Source: Skeletonema tropicum (Eukaryota > Bacillariophyta > Thalassiosirophyceae > Thalassiosirales > Thalassiosiraceae). Taken from it: a stretch of 64,000 nt of DNA. Both the position numbers and the translations under genes were made by a program. The notes under the pieces are model-generated. The model saw only the letters and a list, made by a program, of their open reading frames with translations, made no database searches and had not been told where the DNA came from. Positions 10,481-21,900 of the stretch are shown piece after piece (the first letter of the stretch is position 1; each line of letters opens with the position of its first letter). The stretch is from positions 496,001 to 560,000 of the forward strand of contig CM074128.1 in assembly GCA_037178625.1 (NCBI GenBank), given 5' to 3'.

Positions 10481-10662
10481 ACGCAACCAGGGTGCACCGT
10501 GCCGTGTGCGAGGAAAAGAGAAGAGGTAAAACAGTTGTACATAGCATAGGCGCATGCACGCATGCAGCGCCGAGGCTGAACAATGAGCGGCAACCTCAGG
10601 AAGGCACAGGTATCTTGATTTTCGAACGCCGACCCCATGTGCCTGCGTGAGGCAGGCGATTT
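10481..10662. repeat. Dispersed repeat, copy 1
   Basis: About 80-85% similar by eye to 18516-18672. Shared landmarks are GGTGCACCGTG, GGCGCATGCACG, GAGCGGCAACCTCAGGAAG, CAGGTATCTTGATTTTCGAA and CCCCATG..CCTGCG..AGGCAGGCGAT. The copy at 18516 abuts the broken copia fragment, so the repeat may be part of, or a target of, a mobile element. Confidence 0.7.
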
Positions 10663-11210
10663 CGTGAATGAAGTAAGCTTCCAGGTGTTCTTTCGAAGAA
10701 AATGTCCTCTGCATTGGACAAAATCTCACAGTCTACTTCAGCCCACTACACAGGTGTTTCTGAATTCTGACACATCCAACACTGATGTCTCAAGTACAAT
10801 ATTGTATTCAACCAGCGAGGCTTAGGACCCATGGCTAATTTAGTATAATGAGTGAATTGTCACACAATTGAAGTTCGTCATACTTAGATGTTGGTAAATA
10901 AGTACTTAAAGCGTGGCTAAACCCCAAAGAAAAGATACCATAGCAAATTATTCCGCAATCGTTTTTGTGTCAAGTTTTTGTCTCAAGCAATCTTTTTTGT
11001 GTCAAGTTTTTGTCTCAAGCATTCACGAATTCTGTTGAACAGTCCTCTTTACAACAATTCACGTTTACAGTTACAGAAGTATTAGACAATACTCGCGACT
11101 CGCTCGACTCATTTCTTCATCTTCATATTCATAGTCGTTGTCTTCGCTCTGAGCACAAAGACGAAGTCCTGCCAGAACACATTAGCCTACGCACTGTACC
11201 TGTACAAATC

Positions 11211-12696
11211 ATGAAATTCAGCGTTGCTGTTGCTGGATTGGCGCTAGCATCTGCCCAACCAATAACCTATTCTGGATATGTGCAGCCTCACCCTGATCAT
11301 GAGTATGAGTGGGATACAGACCCATTCTCAGACGAGGTGGAGATGAAATGGCTTCTAACTCCCTATGGGTGCGAAGACAAAGAAGGAAACCAGGACGAAT
11401 GGGTTTGTGGTTTCAATCGAGTGTTTGCAACCCTACCTGAGACTGAGAATCCTTCCATTCAACACTACCTCACCATGTTCAGCAAGAAGTATGTGGAGAA
11501 CAACGGCAGGTTTTACGCAGTGAAGAATTCTCGTGGCAGCGGTGCCTTGACAGTGGATAGATTGAAGGATACGATGAAAGATGGCTTATATGAAGTTCTC
11601 GTCCCTGGCCCCAATTATTCCACCGAGTGCAGCACTCTTTCTTACGCTGGCACTTGTCTAGTATTCAAGCTACTCATCGAAGCTGACAACATTGGGCAGA
11701 TCATCGCAGCACCAACGAACTTTGATCCCATTCAAGTCATTGGAGTCGATCAAGCTGATAACAAGATCTATGGGTATTATCCCACTGAGAGTGGTGCATG
11801 GGACCGCAAACCTACTAAGTGGGGCGATGCGAAAGATGGTAGCTTGAGCTGTACTGATAATGTAGTCATTGGGCTGTCTAAACATGATAAGGTGAGGATC
11901 TTATTCGAAATTTGTTCATATATATGCTGTACATTCTTTCATGGAAGATAACCTCTCACCTCTTCCTACCTTTGTTTAGATGTTTGGTCTCTGGGGAGAC
12001 TTCGACGACTATGCCAGACATGACGTTGAGTGTGCTGAACCTCCATCCAACATTGAAGAATGGTCTGGTTTTTTGGCGCCCTATCGCGGTAGATACTGCC
12101 CTGGAAAGGACGATAATCAACTGTGGAAGTGTACATGGCACAGCACGAAAAATGGTGGAACGAAAGTGGAGAAGCTCAATTGGACGCCTGCCTCGAAGAT
12201 CACTCGTTTTGAAAGTGGTATTTGGGGTATCTCTACTGGTGGGAAGTTACTTAAACTTTGGAATGATAATGGCACTATTCGTAGCGCTCCTATTAATCTA
12301 CCCAATATTCATGGTGTTCGAGCTGTTGGGGGTCTTGAAGATAAGTATGTTTGGGACTCAGGCGTGTTGCTCACCAACGAAGATGATAAAGTTTACAATG
12401 TTTACTGGAGAGATGGCAGTTGGAAGGAGAAAGAAATAACCATCAACGCGAATCCGCCGACGGAAAGGAATATTTTGGTATTGTTTGGCAGCCACAACGG
12501 TGAGATGTACATGCTGTATGGATGGTATGATTTTGACCCACTTGGTCATCGATATGGTTTTAATCCAACATGTGGTTGGCCATACTGTTCCCTTCATGAG
12601 GTTTACCTGTACCACATGAAGTTTGTTGGAGGTGATGATAGGTACCACTCTGAACGCATTGAGATAGACGACTATTTTTGTGATTGCTACGCCTAA
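11211..12696 (+). CDS. A1: secreted protein of an unrecognised family, complete two-exon copy
   Basis: Exon 1 is 11211-11891 (227 codons), intron 11892-11979 (88 bp, GTGAGG...TTTAG, phase 0), exon 2 11980-12696; the product has 465 residues. The N terminus MKFSVAVAGLALASAQP is a classic signal peptide with a cut after ASA. The mature protein is rich in Trp, Gly, Asp and paired Cys (SLSCTDN, WPYCSLHEVY, YFCDCYA). Short Trp/Gly blocks recur in exon 2: ITRFESGIWGIS, GVRAVGGLEDKYVWDSG, VLFGSHNGEMYMLYGWY. This spacing is reminiscent of beta-propeller blades, which is only an inference. I do not recognise the family and assign no function; a secreted or cell-wall location is likely. The ATG is chosen because it opens the signal peptide and is conserved in every complete copy. 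It differs from the truncated copies by one extra Asp codon at 12001-12009. Confidence 0.8.
11892..11979 (+). other. A1 intron (88 bp, GT-AG)
   Basis: The donor AAG/GTGAGG and acceptor TTGTTTAG/ATG are conserved in all A and B copies, with B introns at 106 bp. The exons join in frame and both B copies keep the same boundaries, which supports real splicing. Confidence 0.85.
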
Positions 12697-13744
12697 GTGT
12701 AATCATTATTTTGGTTCACTGCTATCACAGCTGCAGCTACTGCGGGCTGTGTTTGTGCAAACAGTGCTTCGAATTGGGGTTGGGGCTCTATTCCAGTGTT
12801 ACCGTTAAACTTGCCGATGAAGGTACAAGCTCGCTCATTATTCTCCTTGTTCAAGTGATTAACGTAACATATTAGGGTGAAAAATATTGTTTCATGTGTA
12901 TGCAAGTAACTTCTTGTAGATTGTATCTCTATCCACACAGATGCTGCGCTCAAGACTGTTTTCTTGCATGTAGTTTACTCTAGAGAGGAGTCGCATGGCA
13001 TTGATGCCTTTGTCTCTCATACTGAATCAGAAACTCTTCACCATAATGTTTATATTTTCCTCTCCTCTTCCTACTTATTAATATCCCTCTCCACAATGCT
13101 ATATCGCTTCTTCTCCTCCTTCGTGTGCTGTACCACTTCAAACGCCTATGAGGCAAGTCGTGGAAAGAGTTGACACCATTCACCACCAAATGCTGTCTCT
13201 CCAACTGTTCCAACGCTGTCGCATTTGATGCATGCTAGACTTGTTCCTTTGGATGCTTCCCACCATCCAGGTAGTTGAGGATTATCTGACTAGAATAATT
13301 ATAAGAAGATCGACAAGCAGCATTGCTGTTGCTGAAGTCAAAGCAGTACTATAATCAATTCGTTTAGCACTGATAGCGCTAGTGATAATCTCTGAGATTG
13401 AGATGATCAAGTCGAAAGAAGTGAACAGTGAACAGGAGACCTGACGTTGTGACGGGAACGCGTCTACTATTGTAAGCGTATATAGGAGTAGTAGGTCTAT
13501 TCCTATGCTATGGACTATGGATGAGGAAAGTGGAAAGGGCCATAAGCCATAAAGCAGCACTATCAATACGTAAGGAGCTACCACTTGGGGTAATTACCTT
13601 TGACAGCCCTTTATTTCATGAACCGAAAGTCACATCCGCCCTCTCCCGCTCTTCTCTCTGTGGGAGAACAATGGCAAGTTTTATCGGACATGGCCCGGCA
13701 GGCCTGTGTCTCTTCCCGATGATAACGATATTCCATGAATTTGC

Positions 13745-13960
13745 AGATGTGTCCTTCATTAGATTTATATCTCTGCTACATGAAGTTTGTTGGATGCGAG
13801 AAGAGGTACGAAGCTATGCATTCGTGGAGACAGCAGACAGCACTGTAGATAAGAATCATTTCGGTGCCCCTCACAGCTGTGTTTGCAAACGGTGCGCTTC
13901 GTAATTGGGGTTGGGGCTATTGTCGATGCTCACATTAAATAACTTGCCATTGATTGGACT
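13745..13960 (+). pseudogene. Decayed 3' end of an A/B family gene
   Basis: CTACATGAAGTTTGTTGGA at 13778 matches the coding block for YHMKFVGG near the A/B stop. It is followed by AGAGGTACGAAGC (A1: ATAGGTACCAC..GAACGC) and then the 3' flank GTGTTTGCAAACGGTGC..TTCG..AATTGGGGTTGGGGCT and TAAACTTGCC-like sequence in the order seen after A1 at 12750-12815. The frame is lost. It is present in all three large duplicates, so it predates them. Confidence 0.55.
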
Positions 13961-14284
13961 CGTCTAACTACTCTTTTATCATGTTCATACAAATTTTGTT
14001 ATGACTGCTACAGGTGAGACATTAGTTTTCAATCGGGGCATCAGGGCGCCTCACATTCTTCACCAGCTCTTTTGTCCCCAAATCAGGTATTTAATAGACA
14101 ATAATGAATGTCTAAAGCATCTCTGGTACCCACTTTTTGCTTGTGTTGTTGTCCTTGGGGCATAATTCTCTTGTTTGGGGGCAAGAGGGCAACAATGCCC
14201 ACAAAGGAGATTTGAGCAATTTGCGAATAAAAATGCACGTGAGATGATTATGATGATCATGGCGTCGCCACGCTTGTCAAAACA

Positions 14285-14420
14285 GTGCCTAATCCGTCAT
14301 TGGACAGCATTGAAGTTAAAGAATGTACATATTATATAAAAACGATTGATTGAAGTAGCGCTAGGAAACATGTTCTTATAATGATGATGATGCGTCTCTT
14401 CTTCTTTTGCTCCTGAATCG
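14285..14420 (+). repeat. Diverged copy of the oxidoreductase 3' flank
   Basis: GCATTGAAGT.AAAG.ATG.ACATAT, ATTATAT, GATTGATTGAAGTAGCG, TTATAATGATG and TTTTGCTCCTGAATC follow in the same order as at 9985-10100. This suggests that the A/B array and the oxidoreductase 3' end were once adjacent in an earlier duplication. Confidence 0.55.
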
Positions 14421-15705
14421 GAATCATCGACATAATCACCGAGCATGTCATAGTTCTAACCCGCTTGCGCTTGAGCATACTTCTCTCAGGAGATACGTAG
14501 GTGGGAAAGATCTTCAAAAGCAACAGCAACAGACAGAATATTTCTTTCAACATTATTCTACACTTACACTCGCGCACATGGATGATCTGAATATCTGGCT
14601 CTTGCTCTTGCTACAATTGGTAGGAGCACGGATTCAGAATAAGAATAGGTTACTCCTATATACTACTCTATTCATTAGGCTAACAAAGACAAAGCCTCTG
14701 CATTATTTGTGTTTATTGAGATTGAGTACAAGGACAAGGGGAATACGAAGGAAGCCAAGGGTACTTCGCTTCTCTTCCGTGTGTTGGAAGCTTGGAAGAT
14801 GGGTATCTCAGACACGTACCTCTTCCAAGAATCCAAAGGAGAAACTAGGAGAAAGCATGCTGGATCTGACGCATGCAGCCTAAAGAACGATGGAGGTTGA
14901 AGCATCACCTCCACCACCTGTTTGCAGCCGACCATGAACCTAAGATAGAACCATAATCTAGCAGCAACCTTAGTAGTGTATTGTGATCTTTAGTGCTGCA
15001 TTCATCATTGCCGCTAGATCGAAAAAACTAACCGCAGCAACAGCAACAGCAGCGACAGGCAGGCACCCACGAGAGTTGCCACCATCTTTAGTGCTGCATT
15101 CATCACCGTGGAAGTTTTCTTACTAAAAACGAGGAGTGCAAAGTGTAAGCCGTTGTACCGAAGCAGGTCCCTTTTAGTATTAGTATCGTAGATATCTAAT
15201 CTGATAAACTTTGTACTCTGCGGAATTTGTTTGATGACAATTATTGAATTTGTGAATGACGTAAGCTTCCAAGGTGGTTCTTTCGAAGAAGAAAATGTCC
15301 TCTGCATGCATTGGACACGATACTTGGCTAATTTAGTTCAGTAAACTTCACAAACCATTTGTACTCTCAGGTACTTTTAGATGATTAAAATTTGATGTTG
15401 GAAGTTGTTGGAAAACTGTTCCAACGAGATAAACCCCAAAGAAAAGGTACATAGCAAATTGTTCGATATTGATCGCAATCGTTTTTGTGTCAAGTTTTTG
15501 TCTCAAGCATTCACGAATTCTGAGTCTGAGAAGGAATGAGTTGAACAGTCCTCTTTACCTACAATTCACGTTTACAGAAGCAGAAGTAAGTGTACTCGCT
15601 CGACTTATTTCTTCATCTTCATATTCATAGTCGTTGTCTTCGCTGAGCACAAAGGCGAAGTCCTGCCAGAACACAATCTTTAACCTCCTACGCACTGTAC
15701 AAATC

Positions 15706-17209
15706 ATGAAATTCAGCGTTGCTGTTGCTGGATTGGCGCTAGCATCTGCCCAACCAGTATACCAACCAACAATCTATACTTCGTATGTGCAGCCTCACCC
15801 TGATCATATGGATGTGTGGTATCCAGACCCAGACGTGGAGATGAAATGGCTTCTAACTCCCTATGGGTGCAAAGAAGGAAACCAGGACGAATGGGTTTGT
15901 GGTTTCAATAAAGTGTTGGCAACCCTACCTGGGACTGAGAATCCTTCCATTCAACACTACCTCACCATGTTCAGCGATAAGTACGTGGAGAACAACGGCA
16001 GGTTTTACGCAGTGAAGAATTCTCGTGGCAGCGGTGCCTTGACAGTGGATAGATTGAAGGATACGATGAAAGATGGCTTATATGAAGTTCTTGTCCCTGG
16101 CCCCAATTATTCCACCGCCTGCAGCAGCTTAACTGGTACAATGACTAGTTGTGTAGTATTTAAGCTACTTATGGAGGTTGACAACATTGGGCAGATCATC
16201 GCAGCACCAACGAAATATGATCCCATTCAAGTCATTGGAGTCGATCAAGTCACTAACAGAATTTGGGGATTTTACCCCATGGGCAGCAGTGGTGACTGGA
16301 CTTATAAACCTACTAAGTGGGGCGATGCGAAAGATGGTAGCTTGAGCTGTACTGATAATGAAGTCATTGGGCTGTCTAAAAATGATAGGGTGAGGAACTT
16401 ATTCGAAATTTGTTCATATGCTCTGTACATTCTTTCAAGGAATGATAACCTCTCACCTCTTTTTCATTCTGTTGACTCTTCCTACCTTTGTTTAGATGTT
16501 TAATCTCTGGGGAGATTTCAACTACGGCAAACACGATGGCATTGAGTGTGCTGGACCTCCATCCAACATTGATGAATGGTCTGGTCGCTTGGCGCCCTAT
16601 CGCGGTATTTACTGCCCTGCAGCTGACGATAAGCAACTGTGGAAGAATACGTGGCACTGGAGTGGCTGGAAGAAGGAAAAGCTCAATTGGACGCCTGCCT
16701 CGAAGATCACTCGTTTTGAAAGTGGCATTTGGGGTATCTCTATTGATGGGGAGTTATTTCACCTTTGGAATGACAATGGCACTATTCGTAGCGGTCCTTT
16801 TACTCATCTACCCAACATTCGTGGTGTTCGAGCTATTGGGGGTCTTGAAGATAAGTATGTTTGGGACTCAGGCGTGTTGCTCACCAACGAAGATGATAAA
16901 GTTTACAATGTTTACTGGAGTCATGACCATAGCAGTTGGAAGGAGAAAGAAATCACCATCGACGCGGTGGCCCCGCCGAAGTATGGGCAGATTTTGGTAT
17001 TATTTGGCAGCCACAACGGTGAGATGTACATGCTGTATGGATGGTATAACATTGACAAATATGGTCATAATCAAGATCCAACATGTGGTAGGCCATACTG
17101 TTCCCTTCATGAAGTTTACCTGTACCACATGAAGTTTGTTGGAGGTGATGATAGGTACCACGCTGAACGCATTGAGAAAGACGACTACTTTTGTGATTGC
17201 TATGTGTAA
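15706..17209 (+). CDS. B1: secreted protein paralogous to A1, complete two-exon copy
   Basis: Exon 1 is 15706-16389 (228 codons), intron 16390-16495 (106 bp, phase 0), exon 2 16496-17209; the product has 465 residues, the same length as A1 though internal indels differ. It shares the signal peptide MKFSVAVAGLALASAQP and long identical blocks (NENPSIQHYL-type, GALTVDRLKDTMKDGLYEVL). It differs in scattered blocks: YQPTIYTSYVQPHPDHMDVW, ACSSLTGTMTSCVVFKLLME and QVTNRIWGFYPMGSSGDW. The difference is patchy rather than uniform, as expected from gene conversion between neighbours. The Cys of the C-terminal YFCDCYV is kept. Function is unknown; the family is described under A1. B2 at 35214 is a near-identical duplicate. 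Confidence 0.8.
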
Positions 17210-17753
17210 TCATTATTTTGGTTCACTGCTATCACAGCTGCAGCTACTGTGGGCTGTGTTTGCAAAAGCAGTGCTTCGAATTGGGGTTGGGGCTCTATTC
17301 CAGTGTTACCGTTAAACTTGCCGATGAAGGTACAAGTTCGCTCATTATTCTCCTTGTTCAAGTAATTAACGTAACATATTTAGGTGAAAAATAATATTGT
17401 TTCATGTGTCTGCAAGTAACTTCTACAAGAAGGACGTCGATGCTGATAGTTCCATTTGAACAGAGGTAATAGTGCAATCGCTGCGGAGTGAATACGATAG
17501 TATTGCTTAACATATATCTACTTGGTTATTAATGAAATCTACGTGTAAACAAGCGCATTATGGGAAACTCCGCTACTTCGAGAGAAGTAGAGCCTGAAAA
17601 CCCACACGATGGTCTTCTGACACCAGGTTGACACCTTTGGCGATCAACAGAGAAACCATCTTATTTGTGTCGCTAAAGACACATCTGAATCACGGACACC
17701 TCCGTCACTCCCTCTCTATCGACAAGAAGTATGAGCGGAGATAGAATGATTAC
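17210..17753. other. B1 3' flank and probable copia 3' region
   Basis: 17210-17400 is the conserved A/B 3' flank. 17410-17753 has no frame and lies just beyond the stop codon of the antisense copia pol, so it probably holds the copia 3' untranslated region and perhaps an LTR piece. I could not define LTR ends because no second LTR copy is present; the only repeat of this stretch is the segmental duplicate at 36918-37261. Confidence 0.45.
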
Positions 17754-18515
17754 TTACCATCCCATTATTTTCTTTCGTAAATACTCATATTGAGGTTGGG
17801 GAAGGCATTTTGTGCAAATATCACCGAGCATTTCTTTAGTTTCACACTTCAGAAGTTTGATTCCTCGAGCCGCAATTTGTTCTCTGAACCAGTTGGTCTT
17901 GATTGCATAGTGCTTGCTTCGGGGAGTAAACTCGGGAGGTAATGTTTGCGCTAGGATCAATGCTCCAGCATTGTCCTCATGCAATCGAATGTGCATGGAT
18001 GCGCCATCTTCTGCAGAGAGACCGATGGCACTACTCAACTCTTGAACTACATCCAAGATAGGAAAGAGTTCGCGACAACAAGAAGCCATTGCATTTATCT
18101 CAGCTTCCATTGTACTAGTAGCAGTCTCGCTCTGGAGCTGCGACTTCCAAAGAACAGGACTATCCGCAACATTGATGATGAATCCAGTTCGAGATCGAGT
18201 GACGACTGGATCTTGAATATCTTCATATCCGTAAAGACCACCGAAGTCACTATCTGGGTATGCATCAACCTTGAGTTCCTTGAGGTCTGCATTCGGGGTA
18301 ATTAGCATACCCTTGTCTCGTGTACCCTTGAGGTACCGTCCGATCCTCTTGAGAGCCTCTTCGTGAGACTTCTTGGGACAGAAAGAGAATCGAGCTGCAC
18401 AGTGCACACTGTACGCTAAATCAGGTCGGGTGTTGTTTGCTAAATAGAGCAACATTCCCACCACGCTTGAGTAAGAGAAAGATCCATCAGGAGGATCTCC
18501 TTCGGCATCTTTTAC
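17754..18515 (-). pseudogene. Ty1/copia RNase H fragment, antisense
   Basis: Encodes the end of a copia pol: SYSSVVGMLLYLANNTRPDL, the linker before RNase H, then LKVDAYPDSDFGG (first RNase H Asp), SETATSTMEAEINAMASCCR (Glu block), RLHEDNAGALILAQ and TPRSKHYAIKTNWFREQI (the conserved KHI-like block), ending ...YEYLRKKIMGW. The reverse transcriptase half is missing: the frame runs straight into a dispersed repeat at 18516. In the duplicate at 37262 the same sequence is joined to reverse transcriptase, so the break here is secondary. Confidence 0.85.
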
Positions 18516-18672
18516 TAGGGTGCACCGTGTGCGAGTAAAAGAGGAGAGATAAAGCAGTACTCTAGAGGCGCATGCACGTAGCTGAGGCCGAACGATGAGC
18601 GGCAACCTCAGGAAGTCACAGGTATCTTGATTTTCGAACGCTGACCCCATGCCTGCGAGAGGCAGGCGATGG
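18516..18672. repeat. Dispersed repeat, copy 2
   Basis: Partner of 10481-10662 and directly fused to the truncated copia fragment. The stretch 18673-18913 after it shows nothing I can interpret. Confidence 0.7.
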
Positions 18673-18974
18673 GGTCAGCGGCAGATTCTTCTCACTACTC
18701 ACTAAATATTGAGATATGTAATAAAATCCTTTTTTCTAGCATTGCCTAGCCGTATCATAGCTTATGCGAGCAGCATTACTACTTATTCGATCAAGCCAAA
18801 CGAAAGGATGCAAAAAGAATCGCTGTAACATTTGTGTGACGATTCGAACTTACTTCAGGGGTAACAAAATGTAACAAAGACTAACCCTAACAAAATTCCT
18901 TCCCGCAATAATTAAGGATTTCTACACTTAAGGATTTCGCGCAATTTTACCCAGATCATGCGGTTCGACAGATA

Positions 18975-21900
18975 CAGCTGTTAGCAAATCTTGGCGGATA
19001 ATCGCAGAATTTTTATTCCTACGTACAAACGTACTGAAAGCCCCTTAACTGGGGAGCTACTCTACCCGTAAAAGTTCCGTCTTTATCAATTGCGAACAAC
19101 AACCGGACCATGGTAAATAATGCCTCGTATGCCATATTCCACCAAGAGACATAAATGAACATTGTCCTATGTTTATTTCTTCTTTGCCGTCGCTTCCACC
19201 TTCGTATTCTCTCGTTTTACTCTGAGACTAAAGTTGAGCTTCTCTTCCTTCTTGAGCAAATCATTCTTGAAATCAAAGTCTTTTGCGTAGACAGTTTTCA
19301 TAATGAAAGATTTGTCAAAGTCAATAGCAGCACGATGACATTTCAAAACCTTCTTCAGCGTTTCAATTCTCTTGTGCGGAATGGGTGCATCCTCACTTGA
19401 ATTACCTTCTGTCTCCTTGGTATTCTTTGCCTCAATCTCCAACATCTTATATGTCTCCATGTAACCTCTTGCCCTGGCACTGAACTTACGAATGAGATCC
19501 ACAGTGAGAACCTCTCTTGAAATACACTTGTCGACCAATGCAAGGAAATCAGCAGTCGTTTTCTTTTGAGCTAATGGATGTCTTCGGTAGAGAGCTTTGG
19601 AGAATCCCCAAGAGTATTCGACACCCTCACCAGCGTATTCAGCATGGTACTTTGTTGTAATCAAGGCTCTTACTCCCAAAGATTCACAAACATATTCGAG
19701 TTGGCTTTGTTCAGACAAAAAATCCGTGCAGTTTGCAAGCAAATGCCGGAGGGAAAGCTCAGGAACCAAGTTACCCTCATCATCATACTTCATCACTTGG
19801 TAGCTGCCCTTTCTGAAGGTTGCTATATCGATCCAGCCACGTTCATACGCAATCTGCAGAAGTCCCTTACCCTTGCCCTCCCATCCATATATCATTTTGG
19901 TGGTAGGTGTTATTTTGATATCGATACTAGACGCTTGCGCCATTTTTGCTAGCTCAGCATGTGTCATCTTCCATAACCTTATTTCTCCTTCCTTTTTCCC
20001 CCACTCGGTGTCCATCAGCTCCGATATCAGCTCTTTCTTCACCTTATGTCGCTCTTTCCTCTTGTCTTCTGGTATTTCAACCTCTCGGTCGTGCCGTCGT
20101 CTTTCACGTTCCTCTGCTGTCAGCCAAAATGGGCCGACATCTTCACTGGTGAAGTTCATCGTTTGTTCTTGACCGATAGTCACCATTGCTGGATTGGATG
20201 CATCGTAGTATGGCCCGACAAATTCCTCCTGCCGTTCAATTTTGGTGTTCCTAGCTTGCGATGGTGTCGAGTGCCAATTCTTGTTCATTTCCTTTGCATC
20301 AAGACCGTCAACACGCTTCTTTGCATGACCACTGCTCGAATCAAAAAGAAAGACATATTCATACTCATCTCCGAGTATTACTTTTACGCAATCTATTATA
20401 TCTTCCGTTTGCAGGATCGTGTGGTTCCCTGTCCAGTACCCGTTCTTCCCGTATGCAAACTTAAGAATCCCAGGTGACGATTCAAGTGGTTGCTTTTTTG
20501 TGTTACCATTTACGGCAATTGCCGCTGCCTTGTCGAAGTATTCTTGATTGGCTCTAGCAGCATTAATCTCCTTCAGCTGATCTTCGGTGATAGGAATGCC
20601 CCAACCCAATTCTCTCGATTGAAACGCAGATATCATGATACCAGCACCAACAGTCTTCGGCATAATTGCCCTCCTTCCATTCGGATCAACCCACTGGTGA
20701 GTCCGCGACAGAAAAGCATTAAAAATAGCCTCATCCTGGCCAAAGATGATGACAGGTTTGTCTTCAGCTTTCTTTCTTATGCTTACTCTTCCTCCAAATG
20801 CTCCATACTTATCGTTTGCAATCTTCTGCAGACGCACGTGTTTGTCCACATGAAACTCAAAGTATACTTTTTCATCAACTCCCTTGAACTTATAAGCAAC
20901 CTTATCTAACATGTCCTTCGCCTTCTCGCCATCTTTGTCATCTTCGAGCGCTGTTTTCAAATCGTCAAATTCGGTCTGTGACAAATGAACCCATCGATGA
21001 GATCGTGGTTCAAGCACTGATAGATATTCGTCTGTTAACCGAGACCGATGCTCTATCTGTTCGGCATACTCATGGCCATCAACGTAGTAGCATTTCTTTG
21101 ACACCTCTCGTTTGAAACCAAGGTATCCGACCCACCTCCCAACCGTTGAGTATGATGGTGGATTTTTGAGATATCTGTCAACCAGTTGAAATTCTTCTGA
21201 GTCTTCGGTAAAGTTGATGTTGGTTTTCACCTCTTCATTTAGTTGCTTTATCATTGTTGTGTTAAAATGTTCCCTCAGCAATTCAACGCTGAAATGTTCC
21301 AGATGGTCAAGTATGAAGTTTGACACATCTACTGCTGCTGTCGGAAATACCTCAAATAGTGTAGGCTTTCGTTTGATACCATTGGCGACGTAGGGGTTGG
21401 GGTTTGGAAATTGATGATTAACGCGGAAGATACGGTTCCAATTCATGATTGTCCTACCAGTTGCTGCATTGAACAGTGTTAAATCATTGAGCAGCCTTGC
21501 CGCTTTGTCGCAACAAGCTTGGAATGGAAACCCAACTCGATACTCGGCAAGTGCTATTGAATACGCAACCCTGAGGTATAAACATTTATTGCGTAAGTCA
21601 AATAAGGCATGCTTTGTCAATTTACTATCTTCGTGCAAGTCAATGACGCCTGCTTCTTCGTATCCATTTGCTGATTGCCCCACCAGTGTAAGTGATTCAA
21701 CCAATTGCACTAGTCCGTTGTACACATCGGCACCTTCGTCAAATCCGAAGAGAGCTGCTGCTTCAGGTGACTGCCATATAATATTCGGAGTCTGGTTGTT
21801 GCTGCTGTTATCCCCGTCTATATCGCCACTGCTGTTGTTATTGTCGTCGTCTTCATCTTCATCTTCGTCGTCAACTTGATTATTCTCATCCTCTAATCTA

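Larger units (their letters stand above)
9975..11210. other. Repeat-rich intergenic region between the oxidoreductase and A1
   Basis: No gene is supported. In order it holds: the oxidoreductase 3' flank (9985-10100), a diverged copy of which recurs at about 14285-14420; a 38-bp tandem repeat (10098-10241); a TCTA microsatellite (10425-10456); a 150-180 bp dispersed repeat (10481-10662) shared with 18516-18672; and the A1 5' leader from about 10960. In the leader the motif TTTTGTGTCAAGTTTTTGTC is present twice in tandem, and once in the B and A6 leaders. Confidence 0.6.
12697..15705. other. A1-B1 intergenic region with gene relics
   Basis: About 3 kb without a supported gene. 12697-13960 is the A 3' flank followed by a decayed family relic. 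Around 14285-14420 the sequence resembles the 3' flank of the oxidoreductase (9985-10100). 15480-15705 is the B 5' leader, similar to the A1 leader. Short open frames here (13521-13904, 14407-14883) have no codon or domain support. The same block recurs at 32206-35213 and, with a hAT insertion, at 43003-46556. Confidence 0.6.
11526..18515 (+). repeat. Segmental duplication, copy D1
   Basis: Runs from AATTCTCG inside A1 exon 1 to the copia RNase H break. It is repeated in direct orientation at 31038-38023 and partly at 39730-46556. D1 and D2 keep a constant offset of 19508-19512 bp: the only length changes seen are a 3-bp codon in A1 exon 2 and one base near 13408. Identity is above 99% by eye, so the duplication is recent or has been homogenised. 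Confidence 0.9.

Noticed and set aside
12358..12648. Antisense open frame of 96 codons, repeated under every A copy
   Set aside because: It lies opposite well-supported A exon 2 coding and is conserved only because the exon is duplicated.
14407..14883. 158-codon frame in the A-B intergenic block
   Set aside because: No domain, low-complexity composition, and the frame is broken in D3 by a 5-bp deletion.
17410..17753. Copia LTR
   Set aside because: The location fits, but no second LTR is present and I could not define TG/CA ends; left as a probable 3' region.
18955..18975. T-loop-like GGTTCGA suggesting a tRNA
   Set aside because: No acceptor, D or anticodon arms can be drawn around it; it is the target site of the DDE transposon.
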